Assembly: GCA_025499705.1 (NCBI GenBank)
Contig: JAFMVE010000001.1
Location: forward strand, 186,001-250,000
Length of the DNA: 64,000 nucleotides
DNA from: Carboxylicivirga caseinilyticus
GTDB taxonomy: Bacteria > Bacteroidota > Bacteroidia > Bacteroidales > Marinilabiliaceae
Direction of reading: 5' to 3'
Part shown: positions 1 through 9,225 of the stretch, in pieces
How the letters are laid out: every line of letters begins with the position of its first letter
How positions within the stretch are numbered: the stretch's first letter is position 1
Notes under the pieces: model-generated
What the model was told of the DNA's origin: nothing
Seen by the model: the letters and a program-made list of their open reading frames with translations, nothing else
The model's database searches: none
Position numbers and translations under genes: made by a program

Positions 1-709
1 TTGATTGATCTGTTTCTTCCAGTCTCTTCAAAGCAACGTCTAATTGTTGGTTAATTTCATTAAGTCGCTTATTCTGTTTCTGGGTTTTATCTTTCTCAAT
101 AACTAAATTTCTTTGTAAGTAAAATTCGTTAAATCGTTTGTTTTCATTGGAAATGCTTAAGATGATAATTCCAATAAAAACAGTCACGAGACCTGCAACT
201 TCGGCAAAGTGATATGTGTCGAATCGTAACATTGAATAAATAAGGGTGACAACTGCCAGTATCGCACCCACTGTACCAAACAATAAAATAGATCTGTATC
301 CTTTAATAAAGAAATGTGAGGCAATTATAAATAAGATACAAGAAATAATACCTTTAAAATTGTAGTTCGGACCCACTACAACTAGTCCAAATCCCATTAA
401 TAACAGACCTATACAATGAATGTTATTGATAGAAACAACCAACTGAATATTGTTTCTAAGTTTCGATATGGTAACAATAAGAATTAAGGTACATGTTAAG
501 ATTCCCGGAAGCCTTAGTACTGCAAATTGGGGTACATTCCAAATATAAAAATCTCCAATAATATAAAAGATAAATACCAGATACATAAAAGGTATAAGAA
601 TCCTGTTATACCTTAATATGGATTGATGCAACTCCATTTTGTATTCATAATCCAATTTTTCATTATGAAGTACATCAGTTTTTAATTTTAATAACTGAAG
701 GAGTCTCAT
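1..709 (-). CDS. Partial membrane sensor protein (N-terminal 236 residues, runs off window)
   Basis: The reading frame is open from an ATG at 707-709 to the window edge, so the C-terminus is missing. The protein starts MRLLQLLKLK and carries about six to seven hydrophobic segments between residues 35 and 190. A charged, coiled-coil-like stretch follows (rich in K, Q, N and E, about residues 195-236) and is cut by the window start. Several transmembrane helices followed by a coiled coil are typical of sensor kinases or of adenylate/diguanylate cyclases of Bacteroidota, but the output domain lies outside the window. The signalling role is therefore inference. It could also be a membrane-anchored LuxR-type or TPR regulator. 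Confidence 0.7.
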   Translation of the reverse strand, partial: MRLLQLLKLKTDVLHNEKLDYEYKMELHQSILRYNRILIPFMYLVFIFYIIGDFYIWNVPQFAVLRLPGILTCTLILIVTISKLRNNIQLVVSINNIHCIGLLLMGFGLVVVGPNYNFKGIISCILFIIASHFFIKGYRSILLFGTVGAILAVVTLIYSMLRFDTYHFAEVAGLVTVFIGIIILSISNENKRFNEFYLQRNLVIEKDKTQKQNKRLNEINQQLDVALKRLEETDQS

Positions 710-861
710 ACAGAATATATTTTGTGTACAGGTTATTAGTGTTTCTGCTATATTTAGCCTATTGAAGCACCACAACTAATTTAGCAAATTTAGTCGATAT
801 TTTTGATTACTGTTTTTCTTTTGATAATGATCAATTATGATTATGAAATAACGTTTCAATC

Positions 862-2364
862 TTATTGACTATTTGTTACAAATGCTATTTTTTTACTGTC
901 GGGCGACCACGAAGGCACATTCATTGTTCCCTGACCTCCATAAATGTATGCAATGACTTTTGGAGTGCCTCCTTCATAAGGCATTAAACGGATCAGGCAA
1001 TGTTTGTAAAATGGATGATCACCGGGATCAATGTCTTTTGGGAAGGAAATAAATACAATCCATTTCATATCGGGACTGACATGAGGAAACCAGTCATTGT
1101 ATTCATCATGTGTCAGTTGAACCTTGTTTTTGCCGTCTGGGTCCATTCGCCAAAGTTTCATTTTACCTGTACGGGAAGAATTAAAGAAGATATATTTACC
1201 ATCCGGGCTGAATTCTGAACCATCATCCAGTGTTTTTTGATTGGTTAATTGTTTTTCCTTTCCTGTTCTCACGTTCACTGAGTATATGTCGTACTGACCA
1301 TTTCGATCACCGGTAAAAATCATGGATTTCTTATCTGGAGACCAACCGTGCAGATACGAAGCCCCAACACCTTCTTTCGTCACCTTTACCGGAACTGAAT
1401 CGCCTTTCGCTGGCAGATAATAAATGCTGGAAGCCCATCCGTCGTCATTATTATGATGGCTGATGCCAAGTAATTCACCGTCGAAGGTCAATACATGATC
1501 GTTGTTATTATTGTTGGCAAAACCAGTATTCAATGGTTCAATCAAATTATCTTCAAGATCATAAGTAAACAGCAAACCTTTTGAATTATAAATCAGTTTT
1601 TCACCATCGGGAGTCCAGTTTGGTGCCTGAATGGAGTGAGCCGAATAGTAAAGGACCTGTCTTAAACCGGTTTCAATATTCAAAAGCTCAAGGTTACTTC
1701 CGATGTATTCACTGTAGGCTGTAATGTTTTCTGGAGCCGGCTTTATAATTCGTACATTACGATAAGAAGCTGCTTCAATAACTTCGGTATTATGTGAACA
1801 CATAAACAAGCCAACATAAACCTCTTTATCAAGTTCCAGCTCTTCAATTTGAACGGTAGTAAATTCTTCTCCAAAACGTGCCGTTGACATGATGAACAGG
1901 TTGCCTCGTCGTTCGAGTTGAATAACATCCGGTGCCTCATCCGGTGATTGTACTTCTTCAGTGTCATTTCCTGGTGCCCGACGGTATTGTAACGAGGTGA
2001 GTCCGTCGCCATGAACAGTAGCGCTTACATGTGCAGAATTACTGTTGAGGTTATTGCGGACCGACCAACCTGTTTTGCGGTGGGGATCAACTCCATCTCC
2101 TAAAAAGTTCACTTCGGCACGAAGGATAAAATCGCCTTGCAAGGTGGTCCATAAATATTGAAAATGATCGTTTGTTGACCACATGTTTTCACCAGAGCCA
2201 GCAATTATATACAACTGTTTATCAGCTCTGTATTGAGCAATCCCTTTGTTTTTATCAATGCCGATATCTGTATGATTATCGAATAGACCGATTTTATTTT
2301 GAGCAAGCATAACGACGGGATTTACTAAGAGACTTAGTATTACAAACAAAACAGCTGATTTCAT
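862..2364 (-). CDS. Secreted TolB-like (PD40) beta-propeller protein with N-terminal concanavalin-like domain
   Basis: 500 residues with a signal peptide (about 1-21, cleaved after MLA). Residues about 30-210 resemble the DUF1349-like concanavalin fold, with a conserved W-S-x-R-N-N and a Y-R-R-A-P-G. The C-terminal half holds at least five PD40/WD40-like propeller repeats of TolB type (for example WTPDGEKLIYNS, WSPDKKSMIFTG and FSPDGKYIFFNS). Homologues are commonly annotated as TolB family or biopolymer transporter TolR, but there is no membrane anchor and no Tol operon here. A periplasmic sensing or carbohydrate-binding role is inference. It stands alone, with about 200 bp on its downstream side to the next gene's start region. 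Confidence 0.85.
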   Translation of the reverse strand: MKSAVLFVILSLLVNPVVMLAQNKIGLFDNHTDIGIDKNKGIAQYRADKQLYIIAGSGENMWSTNDHFQYLWTTLQGDFILRAEVNFLGDGVDPHRKTGWSVRNNLNSNSAHVSATVHGDGLTSLQYRRAPGNDTEEVQSPDEAPDVIQLERRGNLFIMSTARFGEEFTTVQIEELELDKEVYVGLFMCSHNTEVIEAASYRNVRIIKPAPENITAYSEYIGSNLELLNIETGLRQVLYYSAHSIQAPNWTPDGEKLIYNSKGLLFTYDLEDNLIEPLNTGFANNNNNDHVLTFDGELLGISHHNNDDGWASSIYYLPAKGDSVPVKVTKEGVGASYLHGWSPDKKSMIFTGDRNGQYDIYSVNVRTGKEKQLTNQKTLDDGSEFSPDGKYIFFNSSRTGKMKLWRMDPDGKNKVQLTHDEYNDWFPHVSPDMKWIVFISFPKDIDPGDHPFYKHCLIRLMPYEGGTPKVIAYIYGGQGTMNVPSWSPDSKKIAFVTNSQ

Positions 2365-2560
2365 TGGATTCAGTTATATGATTTTGTCTAAATTACTGAA
2401 ATTTATTGAGGTAACTTATAGCAGTGTTAGAATTATTTCCTTGGACAGATGTAGGTGTGCACGTATTTTTAAGTAGGATATAATATGAATTTTATATGGA
2501 CTAATACATTAAAAACTTGGTATACTTTCCTTTCTTATTGTTTGGCGTTTAAAAGGTGGG

Positions 2561-3136
2561 TTAAAATTTTATTCCAGCACTTATTGAAAAACGGTCATAA
2601 TCACCTATTGCCATATCATATTTTAAATACCAACTATTACTAAATGCTATTGGGAATTCATACATTGCACCTATCATTGGAGCAAAAAGGTTTAGATTAC
2701 CACTTTTGTATGAAGTAAGGTTGGAATATCCCATCATAACATCATATTCAGTTACATAACAAGTGCCCATTCCGAGTAAAATAGATGTACGTCTAAAAGC
2801 TTTATAGCCAAGGTACATTTCGATGCAAGTCGCACTAACATCCCATTCAACATGAGTACTCCTACTTCCGTCTATACCTGTGTCTTCATGTTGATCTTTC
2901 GGAGCAAAAGAAAAGTCTAACCCGATAATAAATCGCTCATTATATTCATAAAGAAAACCCAAATCAATTGCACCTTTTGTATAATTATCATGCTCGCCTT
3001 GAAATGAATTGACACCTAGACCTAAATCAAATCCGCCTTGATGTTCAATTCTTGAATTATGATTTTCTTCATCGGGTTGGCAATAAGCAATTTGAAAACT
3101 GCAAAGCGTAACAATTAATATAGCTAGGTTTTTCAT
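2561..3136 (-). CDS. Small outer-membrane beta-barrel protein, function unknown
   Basis: 191 residues with a signal peptide (about 1-19, ending AYCQ). The mature part alternates hydrophobic and polar residues in strands and ends in a terminal phenylalanine (SISAGIKF), the usual signal for outer-membrane barrel insertion. Glycine and aromatic residues recur in a way that fits an 8-stranded porin-like or OmpA-like barrel. No specific family is recognised. The next gene upstream on the same strand starts 55 bases beyond the 3' end of its operon partner, so co-transcription with the TPM genes is possible but unproven. Confidence 0.7.
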   Translation of the reverse strand: MKNLAILIVTLCSFQIAYCQPDEENHNSRIEHQGGFDLGLGVNSFQGEHDNYTKGAIDLGFLYEYNERFIIGLDFSFAPKDQHEDTGIDGSRSTHVEWDVSATCIEMYLGYKAFRRTSILLGMGTCYVTEYDVMMGYSNLTSYKSGNLNLFAPMIGAMYEFPIAFSNSWYLKYDMAIGDYDRFSISAGIKF

Positions 3137-3191
3137 TAGATTTTTTATTTAAATAATAAGATCGCATTAAGATAATCATATTATTTATTCT

Positions 3192-4473
3192 TTACCAACT
3201 ACCTCCTGCACCACCACCACTAAAACCTCCCCCGCCGAAACCACCACCAAAACCGCCAAAGCCTCCGCCAAAACCACTTCCTGAAGCTGCGGCGTAGAGA
3301 ACAATATGTGGAGAATAGGTGTATAGGCCAGTTGAAGAATCGTATGATTTATTAATATCTAATTTTAACAGTGCATTTAATGCAAATAAAGAAACGTTTA
3401 CTCCTCCCAGATACTTTTTGTTTTTTCTTAGTGAGAATTGAAGAGATTCTGTAAACGAAATTAAAAAGCTAATCATAAAATAAACAACCGTAGAGGAAAC
3501 CAGGCAAGCTATTAGCATGCCAATTATACCATAATAAATATAACCAACACCTGTTATTAAGAGCACTAGTAACAGCAAATATGAAAGAATTATGAGAAAA
3601 AACGGATCGATCATTTCCCAAAATAGTTTGTACCTGCTACGGCCATTTAATAAATAGCAAAACATTTGGTTATCGATCTTATCGGAGTATTTGAAGAGAT
3701 TGCCTTTCGAAATGGAGTTATATCGTTTGATTAACGCCTTGAATTTAGAATATTTCTTATTGAAACGTTGCTCCATTAACTCGACCTGATCAATTAAATT
3801 TTTCTCATCATAGGCTTCTTTAACATAGAAATGTGAATACTGCTCAGAAACCTGGCGATTTTTAACATAGAATAGATAAAAAGTTGGAAGCATTAACAGA
3901 ATTAAAGCAAGTATATAAATCACTTCTTTGGGAAAGAGTTTTTCAATAAAATCTTTGATTTTACTTTTTTTTAGAGTAAGAAGCAATTGAATCAATGGCC
4001 TTATCAAGACCTTCATAGAATTCATTTTGCTTTAAGTGAGGTAATAGATCAGAGTTGATTATTTGCTGAGCATCATTATTGGCAACAACATTTTCCAGTC
4101 CTGTGCCAACCGCAATATATACTTCACCTTTTTCATTGGGATATTTGGGTTTTATCATTATTAAAATGCCATTGTCTTTGTATTTCTGACCAACACCCCA
4201 CTGATTGGCAAGCCTATGAGTAAACACCGAAGGTTTTAATCCTTCCAGATTTTTAACTGTTACAATAGCAATTTGCATTGAACCTGAATACTCAATTTCC
4301 TTTACTTTCTTTTCTAACAATTCAATTTGATCTTCCTGAAGCAAATAGGCATAATCGTTTATAAAATGGTCAGGAGTTGGTCTGTCAAAAATGGAATTGG
4401 CATAAAGATTACCAATAGAAAATAATAAAAGACAAGAAAGGATATACTTAGTTATTATAGAATGAAATTTCAT
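3192..4473 (-). pseudogene. YgcG-type TPM-domain membrane protein split by a frameshift at an A8 run
   Basis: Two overlapping frames together make one YgcG-like protein. The first (4473 to 3961, 170 aa) has a signal peptide and a complete TPM domain and ends SYSKKK-stop at a run of eight A (minus strand; 3965-3972 on plus). The second continues KSKIKDFIEK, then gives transmembrane segments and the family's glycine-rich tail (GGGFSGGGAGGSW), ending at 3192. Removing one A joins the two exactly. The 18 residues that the second frame would have before the A run are only the out-of-frame reading of the TPM end, so an independent start at 4025 looks spurious. It may be a real frameshift, RNA-polymerase slippage at A8, or a sequencing error. 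TPM/YgcG proteins are linked to membrane or photosystem repair in other organisms. Confidence 0.75.
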
Positions 4474-4888
4474 CGGATAATTCGTTTATGTCGTTTTTTT
4501 CAATAGGAAAGAATTCAATTAATTTATCGCCAATTTTTTGTATGGCCTGAATTATTCCGATATCAAACTCTCCTTTTTTAAAATGATTAAGAATATCAGC
4601 AACTTCATTTTGCCAATAATCATCCGATGTAACTTCATTAATTCCCTGGTCGCCTATTATGGCAACTTTCTTATCATCTAAAGCAAGATAGATTAACACT
4701 CCGTTTCTTCGTTCCGTTTCATGCATTTGAAGTACATGAAACACTTCCGTTGCTCGGTTAATTAATTCTGTTTCACAATGATTTTCAATATGAACTCTTA
4801 TCTCACCACTGGTTTTGCATTCAGATTCATGTATAGCGTTTTGAATAGCAATCTTTTGCTGCTTATTGAAGAATTTAACAGGGTTCAT
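4448..4888 (-). CDS. TPM domain-containing protein (cytoplasmic type)
   Basis: 146 residues with no signal peptide. Residues about 10-120 form a TPM domain: an ESECKTSGEIRVHIE start, then GVLIYLALDDKKVAIIGDQGIN, where the D-Q-G-I-N is typical. Its 3' end overlaps the start of the split YgcG-type gene by 26 bases, which indicates translational coupling. In Bacteroidota such a pair (a short TPM protein, then a secreted TPM protein with a glycine-rich tail) usually follows a lemA gene, but no lemA is seen upstream here because the 125 bp beyond the start hold no gene. The function is not established. A role in membrane-associated protein maintenance is family-level inference. Confidence 0.85.
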   Translation of the reverse strand: MNPVKFFNKQQKIAIQNAIHESECKTSGEIRVHIENHCETELINRATEVFHVLQMHETERRNGVLIYLALDDKKVAIIGDQGINEVTSDDYWQNEVADILNHFKKGEFDIGIIQAIQKIGDKLIEFFPIEKNDINELSDEISFYNN

Positions 4889-5013
4889 TTTTTGTATGAG
4901 TGATAGGTTTATTGTTGATTAATCAGTATAAATCTATCTAACATATTTTTACTTTCCAAACAAGTTAAGTCAATTGGCTTAAATAATCATTAAGAGAATT
5001 GTTATTGCGTAAA

Positions 5014-6666
5014 TTACTCAGTTCTACCTAATGCGGACTTTGTATTAAATGTCACTTCATTCTTTTTATCCTTATTGATTATTACAAGATATCTGAATTG
5101 ATCATCTTCTTTTTGCTTGCTTTTTGTTTTCAGCTCAATGGTTTTTCGTTCGTAGGGTTTTAATGTTGGAATGGTTCCTGTTGCAACTTCAATCATCTCT
5201 TTGTTATTGGATAAAAACACTTTAACAGACGCTTTAGCTGAGTTTACCTGTCCGAAATTTTCTATATCAATACTCATACCTGAATCGCTGTAAACTGGTT
5301 TACGTGCCGATAAAGCAGCCTCTATGTTTTCAACACCGGGTAGTTTGCTGTATCCAAATAATAGCTTTCCTTGTTTGTCTTTACCTAATAGTTTTCCTGC
5401 AAAGTTATCATCAGAAAAGCCATTGCCCTGACCATCAAATGTAAGGATGGCACCATCGTTAAGTGGCTGAATATTTTTGAGTTTACAACCCATGCCAATA
5501 TCAATCACTTCAGGAGCACCAAAACGCACCGATTCAAGGTCAATATCAGTATTTGGATCAAATCCTTTTTCAGTCTGAATCAACAGTTTGATTTCCTTTG
5601 TTTTTGTTGTAATTGGTTTTTTATTTTGAACCGTTAATAATTTGCCAACCGATAAAGGAATCGTGATAAGCTTGGAGCTGTGATTATCATTGGGGAGATC
5701 CATATATTTTAGCGTATCAATCACTGCAAAATTGGCTTGCGCTGCTCTTCCATATTCGTCCTGCATTACTTTGATGCGTTCGTATTTGAACCAGTCTTCC
5801 TTGGTTCCATCAGCATAACTTGCAATACCCGGCAAATAAGCTTCACCCGAATCAACTTTCCAATGAATACCATCTTTCGATCGCAGATACCAGGCAATAC
5901 GTCCTAACCAATCGTTCACTATCAGATGATATTGCACGTTGGTTTTCCAGATCAAAGGATCTTCAAAGCGACCGTCAACGGGAGGGTAGACTCTCGAATC
6001 AGTAATCTGATTCCATGCCGAAAGACCATCTTTACTCACCCATACGCCTCCACCACGGCAAATCATAATAAAAGATCCATCTTCTCTTTTGGCAAAAGTA
6101 AGGTTGGATAAGCCTTCTATAATTCCCCTATCGCGCGTATCAAATGTAAATTCTTTGCGCTCCCATGGACCGTTGATATCATCTGAAATATAATATCCAC
6201 CAATCACATAAATCACATATTTACCACTATTGGTGATGTACCACTCAGGGTTATGTCCTTTACCAATCTCCTGAACCACTTTGAAAGGTCCGCATGAATG
6301 ATCAGAAACCGCATGTACCACATTGGAATTTCCCCATTCCATGTGTCCCCTTGGAGAATTTTCTGCCCAACGACAAACAAATAAATGGTACTTGCCATCC
6401 GGACCTAATCGGGTATTGCCACCCCAGTAGCTCCATTCATCTTCTTCGATACCATTGGCAGTGTCACGAGGTATGACACAATCGGCACCCCATGTTGCAG
6501 TTGTCATGCCTCCAAGATGGGGCATAGGAAGAAAGCGATCCATAAAACGACCACCTAAAACCAGCTTTTCCCATCCATCAGGACGTTTTCTTTCTGTTAC
6601 CTGAGAATGTACAAATGTGGCACTCAAGGTAAGTGCCAAAGTGAAGAAGAAGATTGCTTTATTCAT
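5014..6666 (-). CDS. Secreted GH43-like five-bladed propeller glycoside hydrolase family protein
   Basis: 550 residues with a signal peptide (about 1-21, ending VHS). The N-terminal two thirds have the look of a five-bladed propeller glycosidase: repeated short strand motifs such as GPDGKYHLFVCRW, SGKYVIYVIGGYY and the FEDPLIWK segment, where an acidic residue precedes D-P as in GH43, GH32 and GH117 folds. The C-terminal about 180 residues look like a beta-sandwich. The exact family and substrate cannot be assigned. With a sulfatase and a pectate lyase elsewhere in the window, plant or algal polysaccharide breakdown is a reasonable inference. It is transcribed divergently from the FUSC gene across a 320-bp gap. 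Confidence 0.7.
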   Translation of the reverse strand: MNKAIFFFTLALTLSATFVHSQVTERKRPDGWEKLVLGGRFMDRFLPMPHLGGMTTATWGADCVIPRDTANGIEEDEWSYWGGNTRLGPDGKYHLFVCRWAENSPRGHMEWGNSNVVHAVSDHSCGPFKVVQEIGKGHNPEWYITNSGKYVIYVIGGYYISDDINGPWERKEFTFDTRDRGIIEGLSNLTFAKREDGSFIMICRGGGVWVSKDGLSAWNQITDSRVYPPVDGRFEDPLIWKTNVQYHLIVNDWLGRIAWYLRSKDGIHWKVDSGEAYLPGIASYADGTKEDWFKYERIKVMQDEYGRAAQANFAVIDTLKYMDLPNDNHSSKLITIPLSVGKLLTVQNKKPITTKTKEIKLLIQTEKGFDPNTDIDLESVRFGAPEVIDIGMGCKLKNIQPLNDGAILTFDGQGNGFSDDNFAGKLLGKDKQGKLLFGYSKLPGVENIEAALSARKPVYSDSGMSIDIENFGQVNSAKASVKVFLSNNKEMIEVATGTIPTLKPYERKTIELKTKSKQKEDDQFRYLVIINKDKKNEVTFNTKSALGRTE

Positions 6667-6986
6667 TTAATCCGGAATTAATTGTCTGAATTTTCTGATG
6701 TACTGTAAAAATGTTTATTAAATATCAACTTACATAGTGTTTTGATAAAAAAAGAGTGAATCAGAAACAAACTGATCAGTATTTATTTACAGTTTTGTAT
6801 AAACTAACTTTAAATGATAAAAATATACTTCAAAAAACACCAGGGAGTTAATAAAAACTAAATTTGCATTCTCAGCTAAAACATTTAAAAGCTCTAAATC
6901 CTTTAAAAGAGTAGTAATTGCTAACAAATTACAATGTTTTTGAATTTTAATCCCATAAGATTCATCACGACAAAATAAACAAACCT
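6667..6986. other. Divergent intergenic region, 320 bp, no gene seen
   Basis: This very AT-rich gap separates the start of the GH43-like gene (minus) from the start of the FUSC gene (plus). A TAAATTTG at 6859-6866 fits the Bacteroidota -7 consensus TAnnTTTG and could serve the plus-strand gene, but no convincing -33 TTTG lies at the right distance. No ORF with coding character, hairpin or repeat was found. Confidence 0.4.
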
Positions 6987-9113
6987 ATGGCTCGACTCAA
7001 ATTTCCATATCTCAACCACCTTCGTATCAAACTTTGGCGAAATCCGGATATGCTTTATTCTACAAAGGTGACGATAGCAATGGCTGTTTTGGTTATTCCT
7101 TTTGTGATTTTGGGTTTCCCATACTTTGGTTCTACCCTGGCATTGGGTGTTGTGGCTGGAGGATTGGCCGAAACAGATGACCATCCCAAAGGTCGGATCA
7201 AGGCATTGTTATTAACCTGGCTAAGTTTTCTTATCACCACCTTTTCAGTAGTTCTATTGCGACCCTATCCAATTGTTTTTGGAGTCGGCTTCGTGTTGGC
7301 AACCATCACATTTGTGTTGATTGGAGGGATGAGTGAACGATATCGGGGGCTTTCATATGGAGCCATTCTGGTGAGTATTTATGCCATGTTGGGTATGCAT
7401 TACAGTCCTCAATGGTATTGGGAGCCCATTTTGCTGACGGGAGGAGCCGTTTTTTATGGATTGTTTTCATTACTGTTACTATATTTTAAGCCTTTTCGCT
7501 TACTTGATGAGCGATTAGCAAGAGGGTATTCTGCCTTGGCAGATTACCTGGATGCAAAAGCAAAGCTTTTTCCGGGTAATGACGAAGACGAAAGTGTTGT
7601 TGGTGGTCACCTCGCGATTCTTAATGTTCAGGTGGTGAATCTTTTGGAGAAATGTAAGGAGGTACTGAACAGCTATGGTGATGAAGTTAATGATGCAAAG
7701 GTGTTGATGCCCTATCTTCAGAAGTTTATGCTTCTGCAGAGTTTACATGAAAGAGCAGCATCGTCACAAGAGCGTTATGAAAAATTAGGTAAGAAGATTG
7801 AGTACAAAGAAATTCTCGAAGGGTTTGGTGAACTGTTGCATCAGCTGGCTCATGCCTGTCGCTTGGTTTCTAAAAATCTGCTTACCGGGGAAGCCTACAA
7901 TCACCCTGTTTCTATTGGCTGGCTGGTGAGTGCTTTGGAATTTGAAATTGATAAGATGGCTGAGGAGGACAAGCAACTGTTAATTCTTCTTTTCCATAAT
8001 CTGACCCGTTCGCATCAATCGCTGGAACATTTTAATGAGCCGGAAAAAAGTACCTCGCCTCCTCGTTTACGTCAGGATACACGAACGCTTTTTCAGCGTA
8101 TTAAAGATCAGTTGAGTTTTCAGCATCCTCGTTTACGTTATGCAATTCGTTTGAGTGCCTGTTTTGCAATCGGATATTTTATTGCTACTTATTTTCAAAT
8201 AGAAAAAGGAGAGTGGATTGTTCTTACGGCTTTATTTGTTAATCAACCCACTTACAGCGAAACACGCCGACGGTTGTTTCAACGTGTATTAGGGACACTG
8301 GCAGGTGTAGTAATTGGTGTTTCAGTTATTCAAATATTACCAACTGACAGTGGTCAGGTTATTATGCTGCTGGCATCTGCATTTTGGTTTTTTTATTATC
8401 GTCAGGCTAATTACGCTTTTGCGGTGATATTTATTACCATTTATGTGCTATCGAGTAATAACCTAATTACCGATTCGGGAATTGCCGTTATGTTTCCACG
8501 AATGCTTGACACTATTATTGGTGCTGCATTGGCCATTCTTTCAATCCGTATTCTATGGCCCGACTGGCAATATCGTCGTTTACCGGGATTATTATCCAAT
8601 GCCCTTCGAAACAATGCCAATTATTTCTCAACGGTTGTTAAAGCTCATAAACCAAATGAAGGAGTGGATGATTACGATTATCGGGTTGCCCGTCGTGAAG
8701 CCCATAAGGCAGATAATCAATTGACACTTTCGTGGCAGAGTATGCGCCTCGAACCCAAAAAACAACGCTTTTTACTCGAACAAGCCTTTACTCTGACCTA
8801 TCTTAATCATGCGCTTGTTTCTTATATATCTGCCTTTGGTGCCCGTCGTGACACAGATCCATTGATAGTGGAAGGATACAAGGAGTTTGCCGTTCAGATT
8901 AATGAAGCTTTACATCGGGCAGCCGATATTATTGAAGGGAAGGAAGATGTGGATAAACATTCGTTAAAGGAATTGTTGATGATGATGCGCGATCGCATTG
9001 ATGACTTAAAGAATCAGCATGAACGTCAGCAATTGCGTTTGTTCTACAATATTGCCGGTGTTAGTAATAAGCTTTTGAAGCAGGCAAGAAGTATGAGTGA
9101 GAAAGATGAGTAG
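6987..9113 (+). CDS. YccS/YhfK-like FUSC family inner-membrane protein
   Basis: 708 residues, the usual length for the YccS/YhfK family. There are two hydrophobic blocks of several transmembrane helices each (about residues 25-160 and 385-520), each followed by a long helical cytoplasmic region. This is the duplicated FUSC architecture related to fusaric-acid resistance and aromatic-acid efflux proteins. The ERYRGLSYGAILVSIYAMLG and FVNQPTYSETRRRLFQR(V)LGTLAG segments are typical of the family. The substrate is unknown. The gene has its own upstream region and no partner efflux genes (no MFP or OMP), so a stand-alone membrane role is likely. Confidence 0.9.
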   Translation: MARLKFPYLNHLRIKLWRNPDMLYSTKVTIAMAVLVIPFVILGFPYFGSTLALGVVAGGLAETDDHPKGRIKALLLTWLSFLITTFSVVLLRPYPIVFGVGFVLATITFVLIGGMSERYRGLSYGAILVSIYAMLGMHYSPQWYWEPILLTGGAVFYGLFSLLLLYFKPFRLLDERLARGYSALADYLDAKAKLFPGNDEDESVVGGHLAILNVQVVNLLEKCKEVLNSYGDEVNDAKVLMPYLQKFMLLQSLHERAASSQERYEKLGKKIEYKEILEGFGELLHQLAHACRLVSKNLLTGEAYNHPVSIGWLVSALEFEIDKMAEEDKQLLILLFHNLTRSHQSLEHFNEPEKSTSPPRLRQDTRTLFQRIKDQLSFQHPRLRYAIRLSACFAIGYFIATYFQIEKGEWIVLTALFVNQPTYSETRRRLFQRVLGTLAGVVIGVSVIQILPTDSGQVIMLLASAFWFFYYRQANYAFAVIFITIYVLSSNNLITDSGIAVMFPRMLDTIIGAALAILSIRILWPDWQYRRLPGLLSNALRNNANYFSTVVKAHKPNEGVDDYDYRVARREAHKADNQLTLSWQSMRLEPKKQRFLLEQAFTLTYLNHALVSYISAFGARRDTDPLIVEGYKEFAVQINEALHRAADIIEGKEDVDKHSLKELLMMMRDRIDDLKNQHERQQLRLFYNIAGVSNKLLKQARSMSEKDE

Positions 9114-9225
9114 ATTTTACAGTAGTAAATATTACCTGATCCGTAGATAGAATCTTCTGAACCATTGATTTCTTTTTGAATGGACAATGCTAGCCAATAC
9201 CTTGGTATACATTAAAATTAAAGCC

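Noticed and set aside
4025-4025. Independent start for the glycine-rich membrane ORF at 4025
   Set aside because: Its first 18 residues are only the out-of-frame reading of the TPM end, and the family is normally one fused protein. A frameshift at A8 explains both frames better.
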